Shown here: piece after piece, positions 17,172 through 25,020 of the stretch
Position numbering within the stretch: position 1 is the stretch's first letter
Layout: every line of letters begins with the position of its first letter
From: Pseudomonas sp. CFII64
GTDB lineage: Bacteria > Pseudomonadota > Gammaproteobacteria > Pseudomonadales > Pseudomonadaceae
Direction of reading: 5' to 3'
Assembly (NCBI RefSeq): GCF_000416235.1
Contig: NZ_ATLO01000011.1
Coordinates: 1 to 64,000, forward strand
Length of the DNA stretch: 64,000 nucleotides
Notes under the pieces: generated by a model
What the model saw: only the letters and a program-made list of their open reading frames with translations
Database searches by the model: none
Told to the model about the DNA's origin: nothing
Position numbers and translations under genes: made by a program

Positions 17172-19423
17172 AAACCGCAACGCAAAACGTCAATCTGAGC
17201 CGCCGCGCCTTTGTGATAAACGGCGCGTTGGTGATGGGTTTCGCGATGCTCCCGGGTATTCCGCGCGCCCTCGCTGACACCGAGGTGGACACCTTGGGCA
17301 CGGAAATCCTGGCACCTGATCTGCCCGGCAGCCTGCGGGCCACCCCCTATCTGGACGCCTGGATCCGCATCGATGCGAAAGATGGCATCACCGTCTACAC
17401 CGGCAAAGTGGAACTGGGCACCGGTGTCAAAACTGCGCTCCTGCAGATCGCCGCCGAACGCCTGGAGGTGCCCCCAACGCTCATCCGTTTTCTCACCGCC
17501 GACACCGCGCTGACACCCAATGAAGGTTACACCGCCGGCAGTCATACGATCGTCGACAGTGGTACCGCGCTTTTCAATGCGGCGGCCCAGGTGCGTCAGC
17601 TGTTACTCGAGTCCGCGGCACGGCAATGGCAGAGCAACATTGACAGCCTGACCACGCGAGACGCCGTGATCTACGATGCGCCAGGCCGCAGCATGACCTA
17701 CGCACAAGCGGTTGTCGGGGTTCAACTGCATCGCTTCGCATCGGTCAGCTCCCCTTTCAAACCAGCCGACAGCTTCACCCTGATCGGCACATCATTGCCT
17801 CGTCTGGATATTCCAGCCAAAGTCAGCGGCGGTGCGGCCTATGTGCAGGACATGCGCCTGCCCGAGATGCTGCATACCCGTGTGATACGTCCGCCCCGGC
17901 GCGGCAGTCAGTTGCTGGCCATCGACGAGGGCGCCGTCAAAAAACTCCCCGGAGTGGTGAAACTGGTCCGCAACGGCAGCTATCTCGCCGTGGTCGCTAC
18001 CGATGAATGGCTGGCGGTCAAAGCGATGCGCGAAGGCTACGCCACTGCCCGCTGGACAGAAGGTAATCCGCTGCCCGACTCAAGCCATATCCATCAACTC
18101 CTCACCGAGCTGCCAGCACGGCACTACCCGGTCAGCGCCAAGGGCAACCTCGCGCAACAGGCGCCTCGCGCCTATAAAGCTCGGGTGACCAAGCAATACC
18201 TCATGCACGGTTCAATCGGGCCGTCCTGTGCAGTGGCCTGGTTCCAGGAGGGGACACTGACCGTCTGGACCCACACTCAAGGAGTCTATCCTCTGCGCTC
18301 GGGGATCGCCGAGATGGTCGGTCTGCCCGTGGCTCAGGTGCGTTGCATCCACGCCGAAGGCTCCGGTTGCTATGGTCACAACGGCGCGGATGACGCCGCT
18401 GCCGATGCCGCGCTGATCGCCATGGCCATACCTGGCAAGCCCATACGGGTGCAGTGGATGCGCGAACAGGAAAATCTCTGGGAGCCCTACAGCTCGGCGA
18501 TGCTTGCCGAAGTGGAAGCGGACCTGGACAACAGCGGGCGCCTGCGCGACTGGAAATACGAAATCTGGAGTACCCCGCACAACGAACGCATCGTCAATGC
18601 CGGGCGTTTGCTACCGGCGTGGCTGTTAGCCAGACCCTTCACCCCTGCCCCCTCGGTCCCGATTGCCCAACCTGAGGGGGACGGCGACCGTAACGCGGTT
18701 CCGCTGTATGAAATCCCCAACCTGAAGGTCGATCTGAATTTCGTTCTGACCATGCCATTCAGAACCTCGGCCATGCGCTCGCTCGGTGCCCATATCAACG
18801 TGTTCGCCATCGAGAGCACGGTCGATGAACTGGCAGCGCAGGCCGCCGTGGACCCGGTGCAATTTCGCCTGAATCACTTGAGCGACCCGCGCGCACGTGC
18901 GGTTGTGGAACGTGTGGCCAGCGCCTTCGGTTGGCCGCAAAAGGCAACAGGCCCCGGCAGCGGAATCGGCTTCGCCTTCGCTCGCTATAAAAACATCATG
19001 GGTTACTGCGCGATCGCTGTGCAGTTGCATGTGCAGCGCCAGACCGGACAAGTGACAATTGATCGGGTAGTTACTGCGGTCGATGTGGGGCAGATTGTCA
19101 GCCCCGACGGCCTGCTCAATCAGATCCAGGGCGGCATTGTGCAGTCCGCCAGCTGGACGCTCTATGAACGTATCCTCTATGACGCCAAGGGCATGCACAG
19201 CTTCGATTGGAGCGGCTATCCGATCATGCGTTTTCCCGAGTTGCCGGAACAGGTCGAGGTGCACATGATTGATCAGCCAGGGCAGCCGTTTCTTGGAGCG
19301 GCAGAAATCGTCCAGGGGCCCATGGCCGCGGCGCTGGGTAACGCCATCAGCGATGCCACTGGCAAGCGTCTGCTGGACCTGCCGCTAGCACGCCGCGGCT
19401 GGCAAAATACGCCGGGATCATGA
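17168..19423 (+). CDS. Molybdopterin-binding catalytic subunit, isoquinoline 1-oxidoreductase type
   Basis: Catalytic subunit (751 residues) of a molybdenum hydroxylase. A twin-arginine signal (SRRAFVINGALVMGFAM) sends it, with the 2Fe-2S partner, to the periplasm. The domain order and motifs such as GKVELGTG, GSGCYGHNGADDAAADAA and the C-terminal LGAAEIVQGP are those of the IorB/NicB group, which hydroxylate N-heteroaromatics or oxidise aldehydes. The ATG at 17168 overlaps the previous stop, and the Tat motif begins soon after, so the start is firm. The substrate is unknown. Molybdenum-cofactor genes are at 60517-62937. Confidence 0.9.
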   Translation: MKTATQNVNLSRRAFVINGALVMGFAMLPGIPRALADTEVDTLGTEILAPDLPGSLRATPYLDAWIRIDAKDGITVYTGKVELGTGVKTALLQIAAERLEVPPTLIRFLTADTALTPNEGYTAGSHTIVDSGTALFNAAAQVRQLLLESAARQWQSNIDSLTTRDAVIYDAPGRSMTYAQAVVGVQLHRFASVSSPFKPADSFTLIGTSLPRLDIPAKVSGGAAYVQDMRLPEMLHTRVIRPPRRGSQLLAIDEGAVKKLPGVVKLVRNGSYLAVVATDEWLAVKAMREGYATARWTEGNPLPDSSHIHQLLTELPARHYPVSAKGNLAQQAPRAYKARVTKQYLMHGSIGPSCAVAWFQEGTLTVWTHTQGVYPLRSGIAEMVGLPVAQVRCIHAEGSGCYGHNGADDAAADAALIAMAIPGKPIRVQWMREQENLWEPYSSAMLAEVEADLDNSGRLRDWKYEIWSTPHNERIVNAGRLLPAWLLARPFTPAPSVPIAQPEGDGDRNAVPLYEIPNLKVDLNFVLTMPFRTSAMRSLGAHINVFAIESTVDELAAQAAVDPVQFRLNHLSDPRARAVVERVASAFGWPQKATGPGSGIGFAFARYKNIMGYCAIAVQLHVQRQTGQVTIDRVVTAVDVGQIVSPDGLLNQIQGGIVQSASWTLYERILYDAKGMHSFDWSGYPIMRFPELPEQVEVHMIDQPGQPFLGAAEIVQGPMAAALGNAISDATGKRLLDLPLARRGWQNTPGS

Positions 19424-19434
19424 ACGATCCCGGC
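19411..19434 (+). terminator. Hairpin at the end of the molybdenum hydroxylase operon
   Basis: A 9-bp perfect stem, GCCGGGATC / GATCCCGGC, spans the stop codon of the molybdopterin subunit, with a six-base loop. There is no T run after it, so it may stabilise the 3' end rather than stop transcription by itself. It lies between convergent genes. Confidence 0.4.
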
Positions 19435-19483
19435 CCGCATCAACGGCTCGTGCGGTAACTGTTCCTCGGTCCAAGCAAATCGA

Positions 19484-20713
19484 TCAGTGAGTCGATTGCG
19501 CGACCGGCTGGCGACCCTGGAACGCCAGGGAAAAACAGAAAAAAATCGCCAGGGCGAACGCTGCCGGAAACAACCAGATGCTTTTCCAGTCATGGCCTTG
19601 AGTCAAAACGTAATGATCGGTCACCTTCCCGGCGACCCAGAAGCCGATCAACATGCCCAACCCGTAGGTAGCCAGCGTGATCAGGCCCTGAGCCGAACTT
19701 CTGAAGCGTTCCGAGGCTTTGGCGTCCGTGTAGATCTGGCCTGAAACGAAGAAGAAGTCGTAGCAAATGCCGTGCAGCGCGATGCCGGTGAACAGCATGA
19801 ACACCAGATCAGCATTGTTGCCATAGGCGAACAACAGGTAGCGCAAGGCCCACGCCAGCATGCCGACCAAAAGCGCGATCTTGATGCCGAAACGCTGAAT
19901 GAACAGCGGCAGAAGCAGCATGAACAGCACTTCGGAGACCTGACCGATGGCCATTTTCGCGGTAGGGTTTGCCACGCCGATTTCCGCCAGAAACGGATTG
20001 GCATTCTGGTAATAAAACGCCAGCGGAATGCAGATCAGGATCGAGGCGATGAAAAACACCAGATAGCTGCGGTCTTTCAGCAAACCCAAGGCGTCCAGCC
20101 CGAGCATTTGTTTGAGGCCGCCGCTGCCCGATTCAGGTGGTAGAGGTGCGGTGCGCGGCAACGTAAAGCTGTAGATGCCCAGCGCAAGTGACGCAATCGC
20201 CGACATCAAAAAGGTATTGCGCAGCCCACCCGAGGAAATCGCAGCCTGGGAGTCCCAGGCAAACACGAAGCTGATCACCACGCCGGCCACGATCCAACCG
20301 ATGGTGCCCCACACCCGTATGCGGGAAAACTCCAGTGCAGGGTCGCTCATCTGCCGGAACGCCACTGAATTCACCAGGGCCAGGGTCGGCATGTAGATAA
20401 TCATGTAGGCCAGGACAAACGGATAAAACGCGCTGAAGTCCGGCGCGCGGTAGAGCTGGTACAACAAGACGGCGCCAATCAGATGCAGCACCGCAAGGAT
20501 GCGCTCGGCATTGAAGAAACGGTCGGCGATCAGCCCAATCACGAAAGGCGCAATGATTGCGCCCCAGGACTGTGTGGAGAACGCCATGCCGATCTGCCCG
20601 CCGCTGGCGCCCAGGTTACTGGCAAGGAATGTACCGAGGGTGACGAACCATCCGCCCCAGATAAAAAACTGCAGGAACATCATTGCGCTCAATCGCGCGG
20701 TCATCGTGGTCAT
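19484..20713 (-). CDS. MFS transporter, nucleoside/sugar:H+ symporter type
   Basis: Twelve-segment major facilitator carrier of 409 residues. The sequence (MMFLQFFIWGGWFVTLGTFL near the N terminus) resembles the NupG/YegT branch of nucleoside:H+ symporters, which also includes sugar carriers. It is 58 bp behind an isomerase gene in a sugar-type operon, so I infer it imports the substrate of that operon. AAAGG stands upstream of the ATG at 20713. Confidence 0.85.
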   Translation of the reverse strand: MTTMTARLSAMMFLQFFIWGGWFVTLGTFLASNLGASGGQIGMAFSTQSWGAIIAPFVIGLIADRFFNAERILAVLHLIGAVLLYQLYRAPDFSAFYPFVLAYMIIYMPTLALVNSVAFRQMSDPALEFSRIRVWGTIGWIVAGVVISFVFAWDSQAAISSGGLRNTFLMSAIASLALGIYSFTLPRTAPLPPESGSGGLKQMLGLDALGLLKDRSYLVFFIASILICIPLAFYYQNANPFLAEIGVANPTAKMAIGQVSEVLFMLLLPLFIQRFGIKIALLVGMLAWALRYLLFAYGNNADLVFMLFTGIALHGICYDFFFVSGQIYTDAKASERFRSSAQGLITLATYGLGMLIGFWVAGKVTDHYVLTQGHDWKSIWLFPAAFALAIFFCFSLAFQGRQPVAQSTH

Positions 20714-20771
20714 AACAGTTACCTTTTTATTGTTTTTTTGGTGGGAGCGAGCGGCAAGGCAAAGGCGCTAT

Positions 20772-21851
20772 TCAGGCGTCGGGCAACCCCAGCAGGCGTC
20801 GATTGAAACCTTGGTCGGACGCCACGCTGGCGAAATCATCGAAGGCTTTTCGGGTCTTGCTGATCATGTGGTTCTCGATGAATGCCGCCCCTTCTGCTGC
20901 GCCCTGCGCGGAGTCCTTCAGGCAACACTCCCACTCCAGCACGGCCCAGCCTGTGAAGTCGTATTGGGTCAGTTTGCTGAAGATTGATTTGAAATCGATC
21001 TGGCCATCGCCCAGAGAACGAAAGCGTCCTGGCCGCTCGACCCAGCCCTGATAACCGCCATAGACACCCGAGCGAGCATCAGGCCGAAACTCGGCGTCCT
21101 TGACGTGGAACATGCGGATACGCTCGTGATAGCGATCGATGAAGCCGAGGTAATCCATTTGTTGCAGGAGTAGATGACTCGGGTCATAGAGGATGGCCGC
21201 GCGTGGATGATGATCGACCGCGTCCAGGAAGCGCTCGAACGAGGCGCCGTCGTGCAGGTCTTCGCCAGGATGGATCTCATAGCAGAGGTCGACACCGGCT
21301 TGCTCGAAGCAGTCAAGAATCGGCAGCCAACGCTTGGCCAGCTCGGCAAAACCTTGCTCGACCAAGCCGCTCGGCCGCTGCGGCCAAGGGTAGATGTAGG
21401 GCCAGAGCAATGCGCCGGAAAACGTCGCGTGGGCGGTTAAACCCAGGCGCTGACTGGCACGCGCGGCGAGCTTCAACTGCTCGATGGCCCATTCGGTGCG
21501 CGCCTGGGGCTGACCACGCAAATGGACCGGTGCAAAATCATCGAAGAGCTGGTCAAACGCCGGATGCACCGCCACCAACTGACCCTGCAAGTGGGTCGAC
21601 AACTCACTGATTTCCACGCCGGCGTGGGCGCAGACCGCTTTCAGTTCGTCGCAGTAATCCTGGCTTTCGGCGGCGCGTTTCAGGTCGATGAACGGGCCGA
21701 GGGTCGGCAGCTGGATGGCTTTGTAGCCTTGCGATGCCGCCCATTGGGCAATGTTGGCCAAGCTATCGAAAGGCGCTTCTGCGGACATGAACTGGGCGAG
21801 GAAAATCCCCGGCCCACGTACGCCGGTAGCGGCTTGGGGAGTGTCGTTCAT
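20772..21851 (-). CDS. Sugar phosphate isomerase/epimerase-like TIM-barrel protein
   Basis: Xylose-isomerase-like TIM barrel of 359 residues. The metal-site features of the AP endonuclease 2/IolE group are visible: CYEIHPGED, YDPSHL, FHVKDAEF and, near the end, LEWECC. The start at 21851 is preceded by GGAGA; upstream ATGs lack a site. It follows the Gfo/Idh/MocA gene by 14 bp. Such pairs interconvert or cleave 3-keto sugars or inositols; which one applies here is unknown. Confidence 0.82.
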   Translation of the reverse strand: MNDTPQAATGVRGPGIFLAQFMSAEAPFDSLANIAQWAASQGYKAIQLPTLGPFIDLKRAAESQDYCDELKAVCAHAGVEISELSTHLQGQLVAVHPAFDQLFDDFAPVHLRGQPQARTEWAIEQLKLAARASQRLGLTAHATFSGALLWPYIYPWPQRPSGLVEQGFAELAKRWLPILDCFEQAGVDLCYEIHPGEDLHDGASFERFLDAVDHHPRAAILYDPSHLLLQQMDYLGFIDRYHERIRMFHVKDAEFRPDARSGVYGGYQGWVERPGRFRSLGDGQIDFKSIFSKLTQYDFTGWAVLEWECCLKDSAQGAAEGAAFIENHMISKTRKAFDDFASVASDQGFNRRLLGLPDA

Positions 21852-21865
21852 ACAAGTCTCCAGAG

Positions 21866-23032
21866 TCATGGGGTGCACGCCAGTTCGGTCCATTTCGCGT
21901 CGCCGCGATGGTTGGCGATGACGGCCTCGATAAAGGCCATGCCGCGCAGACCGACCGTGATGCCGGGTACACCGGGGGCATCGTGACCCGCCACGTCGCC
22001 ACGAATGGCGCTGGCAAGATCGCCGTAAAGATTGGCCATGGCTTCGAGATAGCCTTCCGGGTGCCCGGCGGGCAAGCGCATGCGTCGGCTGGCCGCTTCA
22101 CACAACCAGGGCTGGCCCACACCGGAGCGCAAGACGCGCATGGGTTGATCGAGGGCGCGGTGGATCAGGCTGGCGGGTTCTTCCTGCCGCCACTCCAGGC
22201 CGCCCTTGTCGCCGTAAACACGGATTTTCAGCGGATTTTCTTCGCCTGCGCAGACCTGGCTGGCAATCAGCACGCCGCTGGCACCCTCGGCCATCTTGAA
22301 CAACATCGAGGCGTCATCGTCCAGCTGACGCCCGGCAACGTGCACGCCCAACAAGGCGCACAGTTGCTGGATGGGCTGATCGGCGACGAACTCGGCCAGA
22401 GAAAAGGCATGAGTACCGATATCCCCAATGCAGCCGCCCGCCCCGGACAACTCCGGTTGATCACGCCAACTGGCCTGCTTGTTGCCCTGCCCGGCCACGT
22501 CCTGGCTGAGCCAGCCTTGGGGATATTCGACGATCACCTTGCGCACCGCGCCAATCACGCCGCTGCGCAGCATCTCCCGCGCCTGCCAGACCATCGGATA
22601 ACCCAGGTAGGTGTGCGCCAGGCCGTAGATACGGTTACTGCGCTCAACCACCTCTTTGAGGGCGAGCAATTCGGCCAGATTCAGCGCTGCAGGTTTCTCG
22701 CTGAACACATGGAAACCCGCACTTAGCGCCCGACTGGCCACCGGCGCGTGCAAATGATTGGGGGTGACGATCACCACCAGCTCCATGCGCTGCTCGGCGG
22801 GCAACACACCCTCGGCGTCGAGCATGTGCTGCCAGTCGCTGTAGCAGCGCGAAGCCGGCAAGCCAAGCGCCGTGCCAGTGTTCTGATTGTTTTGCGCATC
22901 GCGACTGAACGCGCCGCAGACCAGCTCGAAACGCCCGTCGAGCCCGGCCGCCTGACGGTGGGCTGCGCCGATAAAGGCGCCCTCGCCACCACCCACGAAT
23001 CCGATTCTTATTTTTGGTACTGCAACGTTCAT
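21866..23032 (-). CDS. Gfo/Idh/MocA family oxidoreductase
   Basis: NAD(P)-dependent dehydrogenase of 388 residues acting on sugars or inositols. The N terminus is a Rossmann fold ([17 protein letters not shown]), followed by the family's EKPAALN motif with its conserved lysine, and a C-terminal substrate domain with [12 protein letters not shown]. It is the first gene of the minus-strand operon and faces the LacI regulator across 188 bp holding a palindromic operator. Confidence 0.9.
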   Translation of the reverse strand: MNVAVPKIRIGFVGGGEGAFIGAAHRQAAGLDGRFELVCGAFSRDAQNNQNTGTALGLPASRCYSDWQHMLDAEGVLPAEQRMELVVIVTPNHLHAPVASRALSAGFHVFSEKPAALNLAELLALKEVVERSNRIYGLAHTYLGYPMVWQAREMLRSGVIGAVRKVIVEYPQGWLSQDVAGQGNKQASWRDQPELSGAGGCIGDIGTHAFSLAEFVADQPIQQLCALLGVHVAGRQLDDDASMLFKMAEGASGVLIASQVCAGEENPLKIRVYGDKGGLEWRQEEPASLIHRALDQPMRVLRSGVGQPWLCEAASRRMRLPAGHPEGYLEAMANLYGDLASAIRGDVAGHDAPGVPGITVGLRGMAFIEAVIANHRGDAKWTELACTP

Positions 23033-23079
23033 CGCAATTGTTCTCTGTGTGAGGCGGTTTCCGGATTACAAATGCTTTA

Positions 23080-23097
23080 GATGTAACCGGTTACATC
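23080..23097. promoter_or_regulatory. Perfect 18-bp LacI-type operator
   Basis: GATGTAACCGGTTACATC is a perfect palindrome with the CG-centred core (AACCGGTT) usual for LacI/GalR regulators. It lies 48 bp upstream of the Gfo/Idh/MocA ATG and 123 bp upstream of the LacI gene start. The LacI protein encoded at 23221 very probably binds here and represses the divergent sugar operon. Confidence 0.85.
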
Positions 23098-23220
23098 AAG
23101 ATGGAAATCTAGCCCCGGTTGTGCGAGGTGTCAAACCCCGGATTAAAATTCACAGACATTTCAGGGCATGCCCGACCTGCGGTAAGCTCGCCGACCGCGC
23201 TGTTCGATAACGAGGTGGTC

Positions 23221-24225
23221 TTGTCCAATATCCGTGAAGTAGCCCGGCTTGCCGGCGTTTCGGTGGCCACGGTGTCCAGAACACTGAAGTCGCCTGAGCG
23301 CGTGCTGCCCAATACCCGGGACAAGGTCAACGCTGCCGTGGAAAAGGCCGGTTACCGGCCGAACCTGATGGCCGTGCAATTTCGCTCGCGTCGAACCGGG
23401 AATCTGGTAATTCTGGTGCCGGCCATCGCCAACGTGTTTTTCGCCCGCGTGATCAGTGGCGCGCAGCAAGCCGCACAGGCCGCCGGGTATCGCCTGCTGC
23501 TGTGCGACACCCAGGGCCGCGAGGAAGTCGAACGGGAATTCGCCGAGCTGGTTTATGCCCATCAAGCCGATGGTGTGATCCAGCTGCGCGCCTATGACCC
23601 GTTTGCCGCGCCCTTTCCCACCGCCGAGTTGCCGCCCATCGTCAATGCCTGCGAGGTGATTCAAGGTGGCCGCCATCCGACGATCAGCCTCGATAATCGC
23701 GCCGCCGCCAAGGCCATGACCGAACATCTGATTGAACTGGGCCATCGGCGCATTGGCCTGATCAAGGGCCCGAAAAGCAGCCCGTTGACCCGTGATCGAG
23801 TGGCGGGCTATCAGGATGCATTGCAGCAGGCCGCAATCACCTGCGATCCCGCGCTGATCTGTCACGGCGATTTCACCTTGCAGGCGGGTCTGGATGGCGC
23901 GGCAGCGATGCTCAACCTGCCCGACAGTCCCACCGCGCTTTTTTGTGAGAACGATGAGATGGCCATCGGCGCGCTGAAACAGATCAAAAGTCAGGGCTTG
24001 CGGGTGCCCGAGGATGTTTCATTGGTGGGGTTCGACGACATCCCCTTTGCGGCGTACTGCGACCCGCCGCTGACGACCATCGCCCAACCCGCCGAAGCCT
24101 TCGGCCGCAAAGCCGTTGAGATGCTGATCGCCTTGATCGAGAAGCAACCGCTTGCCCAGCGTCATGTGGTGCTGCCGTTTGAGTTGGCATTGCGCAGTAG
24201 CACGGCAGCCCCGGCCGACCGGTAA
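23221..24225 (+). CDS. LacI-family transcriptional regulator
   Basis: Repressor with an N-terminal helix-turn-helix (NIREVARLAGVSVATVSRTL) and a periplasmic-binding-protein-like sensor domain. I start at the TTG at 23221, which gives 334 residues, the normal LacI length, with GAGG five bases upstream. The longer frame from 23119 adds 34 residues before the helix-turn-helix and lacks family support. It is divergent from the Gfo/isomerase/MFS operon and likely controls it through the palindrome at 23080-23097. Confidence 0.92.
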   Translation: MSNIREVARLAGVSVATVSRTLKSPERVLPNTRDKVNAAVEKAGYRPNLMAVQFRSRRTGNLVILVPAIANVFFARVISGAQQAAQAAGYRLLLCDTQGREEVEREFAELVYAHQADGVIQLRAYDPFAAPFPTAELPPIVNACEVIQGGRHPTISLDNRAAAKAMTEHLIELGHRRIGLIKGPKSSPLTRDRVAGYQDALQQAAITCDPALICHGDFTLQAGLDGAAAMLNLPDSPTALFCENDEMAIGALKQIKSQGLRVPEDVSLVGFDDIPFAAYCDPPLTTIAQPAEAFGRKAVEMLIALIEKQPLAQRHVVLPFELALRSSTAAPADR

Positions 24226-24238
24226 GATTCGCGTAGCG

Positions 24239-24739
24239 CTAGGGTTGCAACGCCACATCCGCCAGATCGACACCGCACATTGCCGCCAAGACCTGCACCA
24301 CCAGAATGTGATCCTCGCGCTGCGGCAGCCCGGACACCGTGACGACGCCAATAAAGTCCCCATCTGTCAGTTTCAGCGGGAAGCTGCCGCCATGGCAGGC
24401 ATAGTCTCGCGGCGGCAAACCCATCAAGACCTCAAACGCGACACCCTCCTCGTCGGCTGCCAAACCGACGCCATAGGAACTGCGGCTCATCATCTCCACG
24501 ACGTTTCGCTTGCGACGTGCCCAGTCGGCATTTTGCGCAGCGGTGCCGGTCATCGAATAGAAAAATACGGTTTCCCGACCGAGCCGGATTTCAATGGTCG
24601 TGGACACGTCCGCTTCCTCGCTGGCGATTTTCAAACGCTGCCCGAGGTCCCACGCCGCGCTCTTGTCGAACGCCCGGAAGCGCAGCACCTGTTCCTGATA
24701 CGCGATACGTTGAAGGTCTTCCTGGCGTTTCGTGTTCAT
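24239..24739 (-). CDS. UPF0303 / haem-degrading-domain family protein
   Basis: A 166-residue protein of the UPF0303 family (GlcG/HbpS-like fold). Characteristic stretches are FYSMTGTAAQNADWARRKRNVV and the C-terminal GDFIGVVTVSGLPQREDH. The domain has been linked to haem binding or degradation in some relatives and to sorting factors in yeast; no function can be fixed from sequence. It converges on the LacI gene with 13 bp between the stops. Confidence 0.8.
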   Translation of the reverse strand: MNTKRQEDLQRIAYQEQVLRFRAFDKSAAWDLGQRLKIASEEADVSTTIEIRLGRETVFFYSMTGTAAQNADWARRKRNVVEMMSRSSYGVGLAADEEGVAFEVLMGLPPRDYACHGGSFPLKLTDGDFIGVVTVSGLPQREDHILVVQVLAAMCGVDLADVALQP

Positions 24740-24848
24740 CTGCTAACCCCGTTCCGAATGGCGGACGTCCAAGAGATTCCATCTCGATGTTTCTGGCGGC
24801 GCATTGTAACCTGACGTCATTCAGGAACTTACAAGCCGGGTAGAAGAT

Positions 24849-25001
24849 ATGAACCGTCGCAAAAAGATACAACAGCTATTGAAGGCTCATGCCAAAAAGG
24901 CCAGCGCCAAACTGGCACCGGCGGGCAAGTCCAAATACGTGAGTAAAGCTGACCGCTTGAAACTGGCCGCTGAATCCGGTCACGACGAGATCATTTCCTG
25001 A
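24849..25001 (+). CDS. Small basic protein, DUF2986 family
   Basis: A 50-residue lysine-rich protein beginning MNRRKKIQQLLKAHAKKAS. The repeated alanine-lysine helix and the C-terminal AESGHDEI fit the DUF2986 family of small gammaproteobacterial proteins. Its function is unknown. It is short but intact, between the divergent UPF0303 gene and the convergent sulfatase gene (20 bp away). Confidence 0.7.
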   Translation: MNRRKKIQQLLKAHAKKASAKLAPAGKSKYVSKADRLKLAAESGHDEIIS

Positions 25002-25020
25002 CCCCGGCAACCTCCACAGC

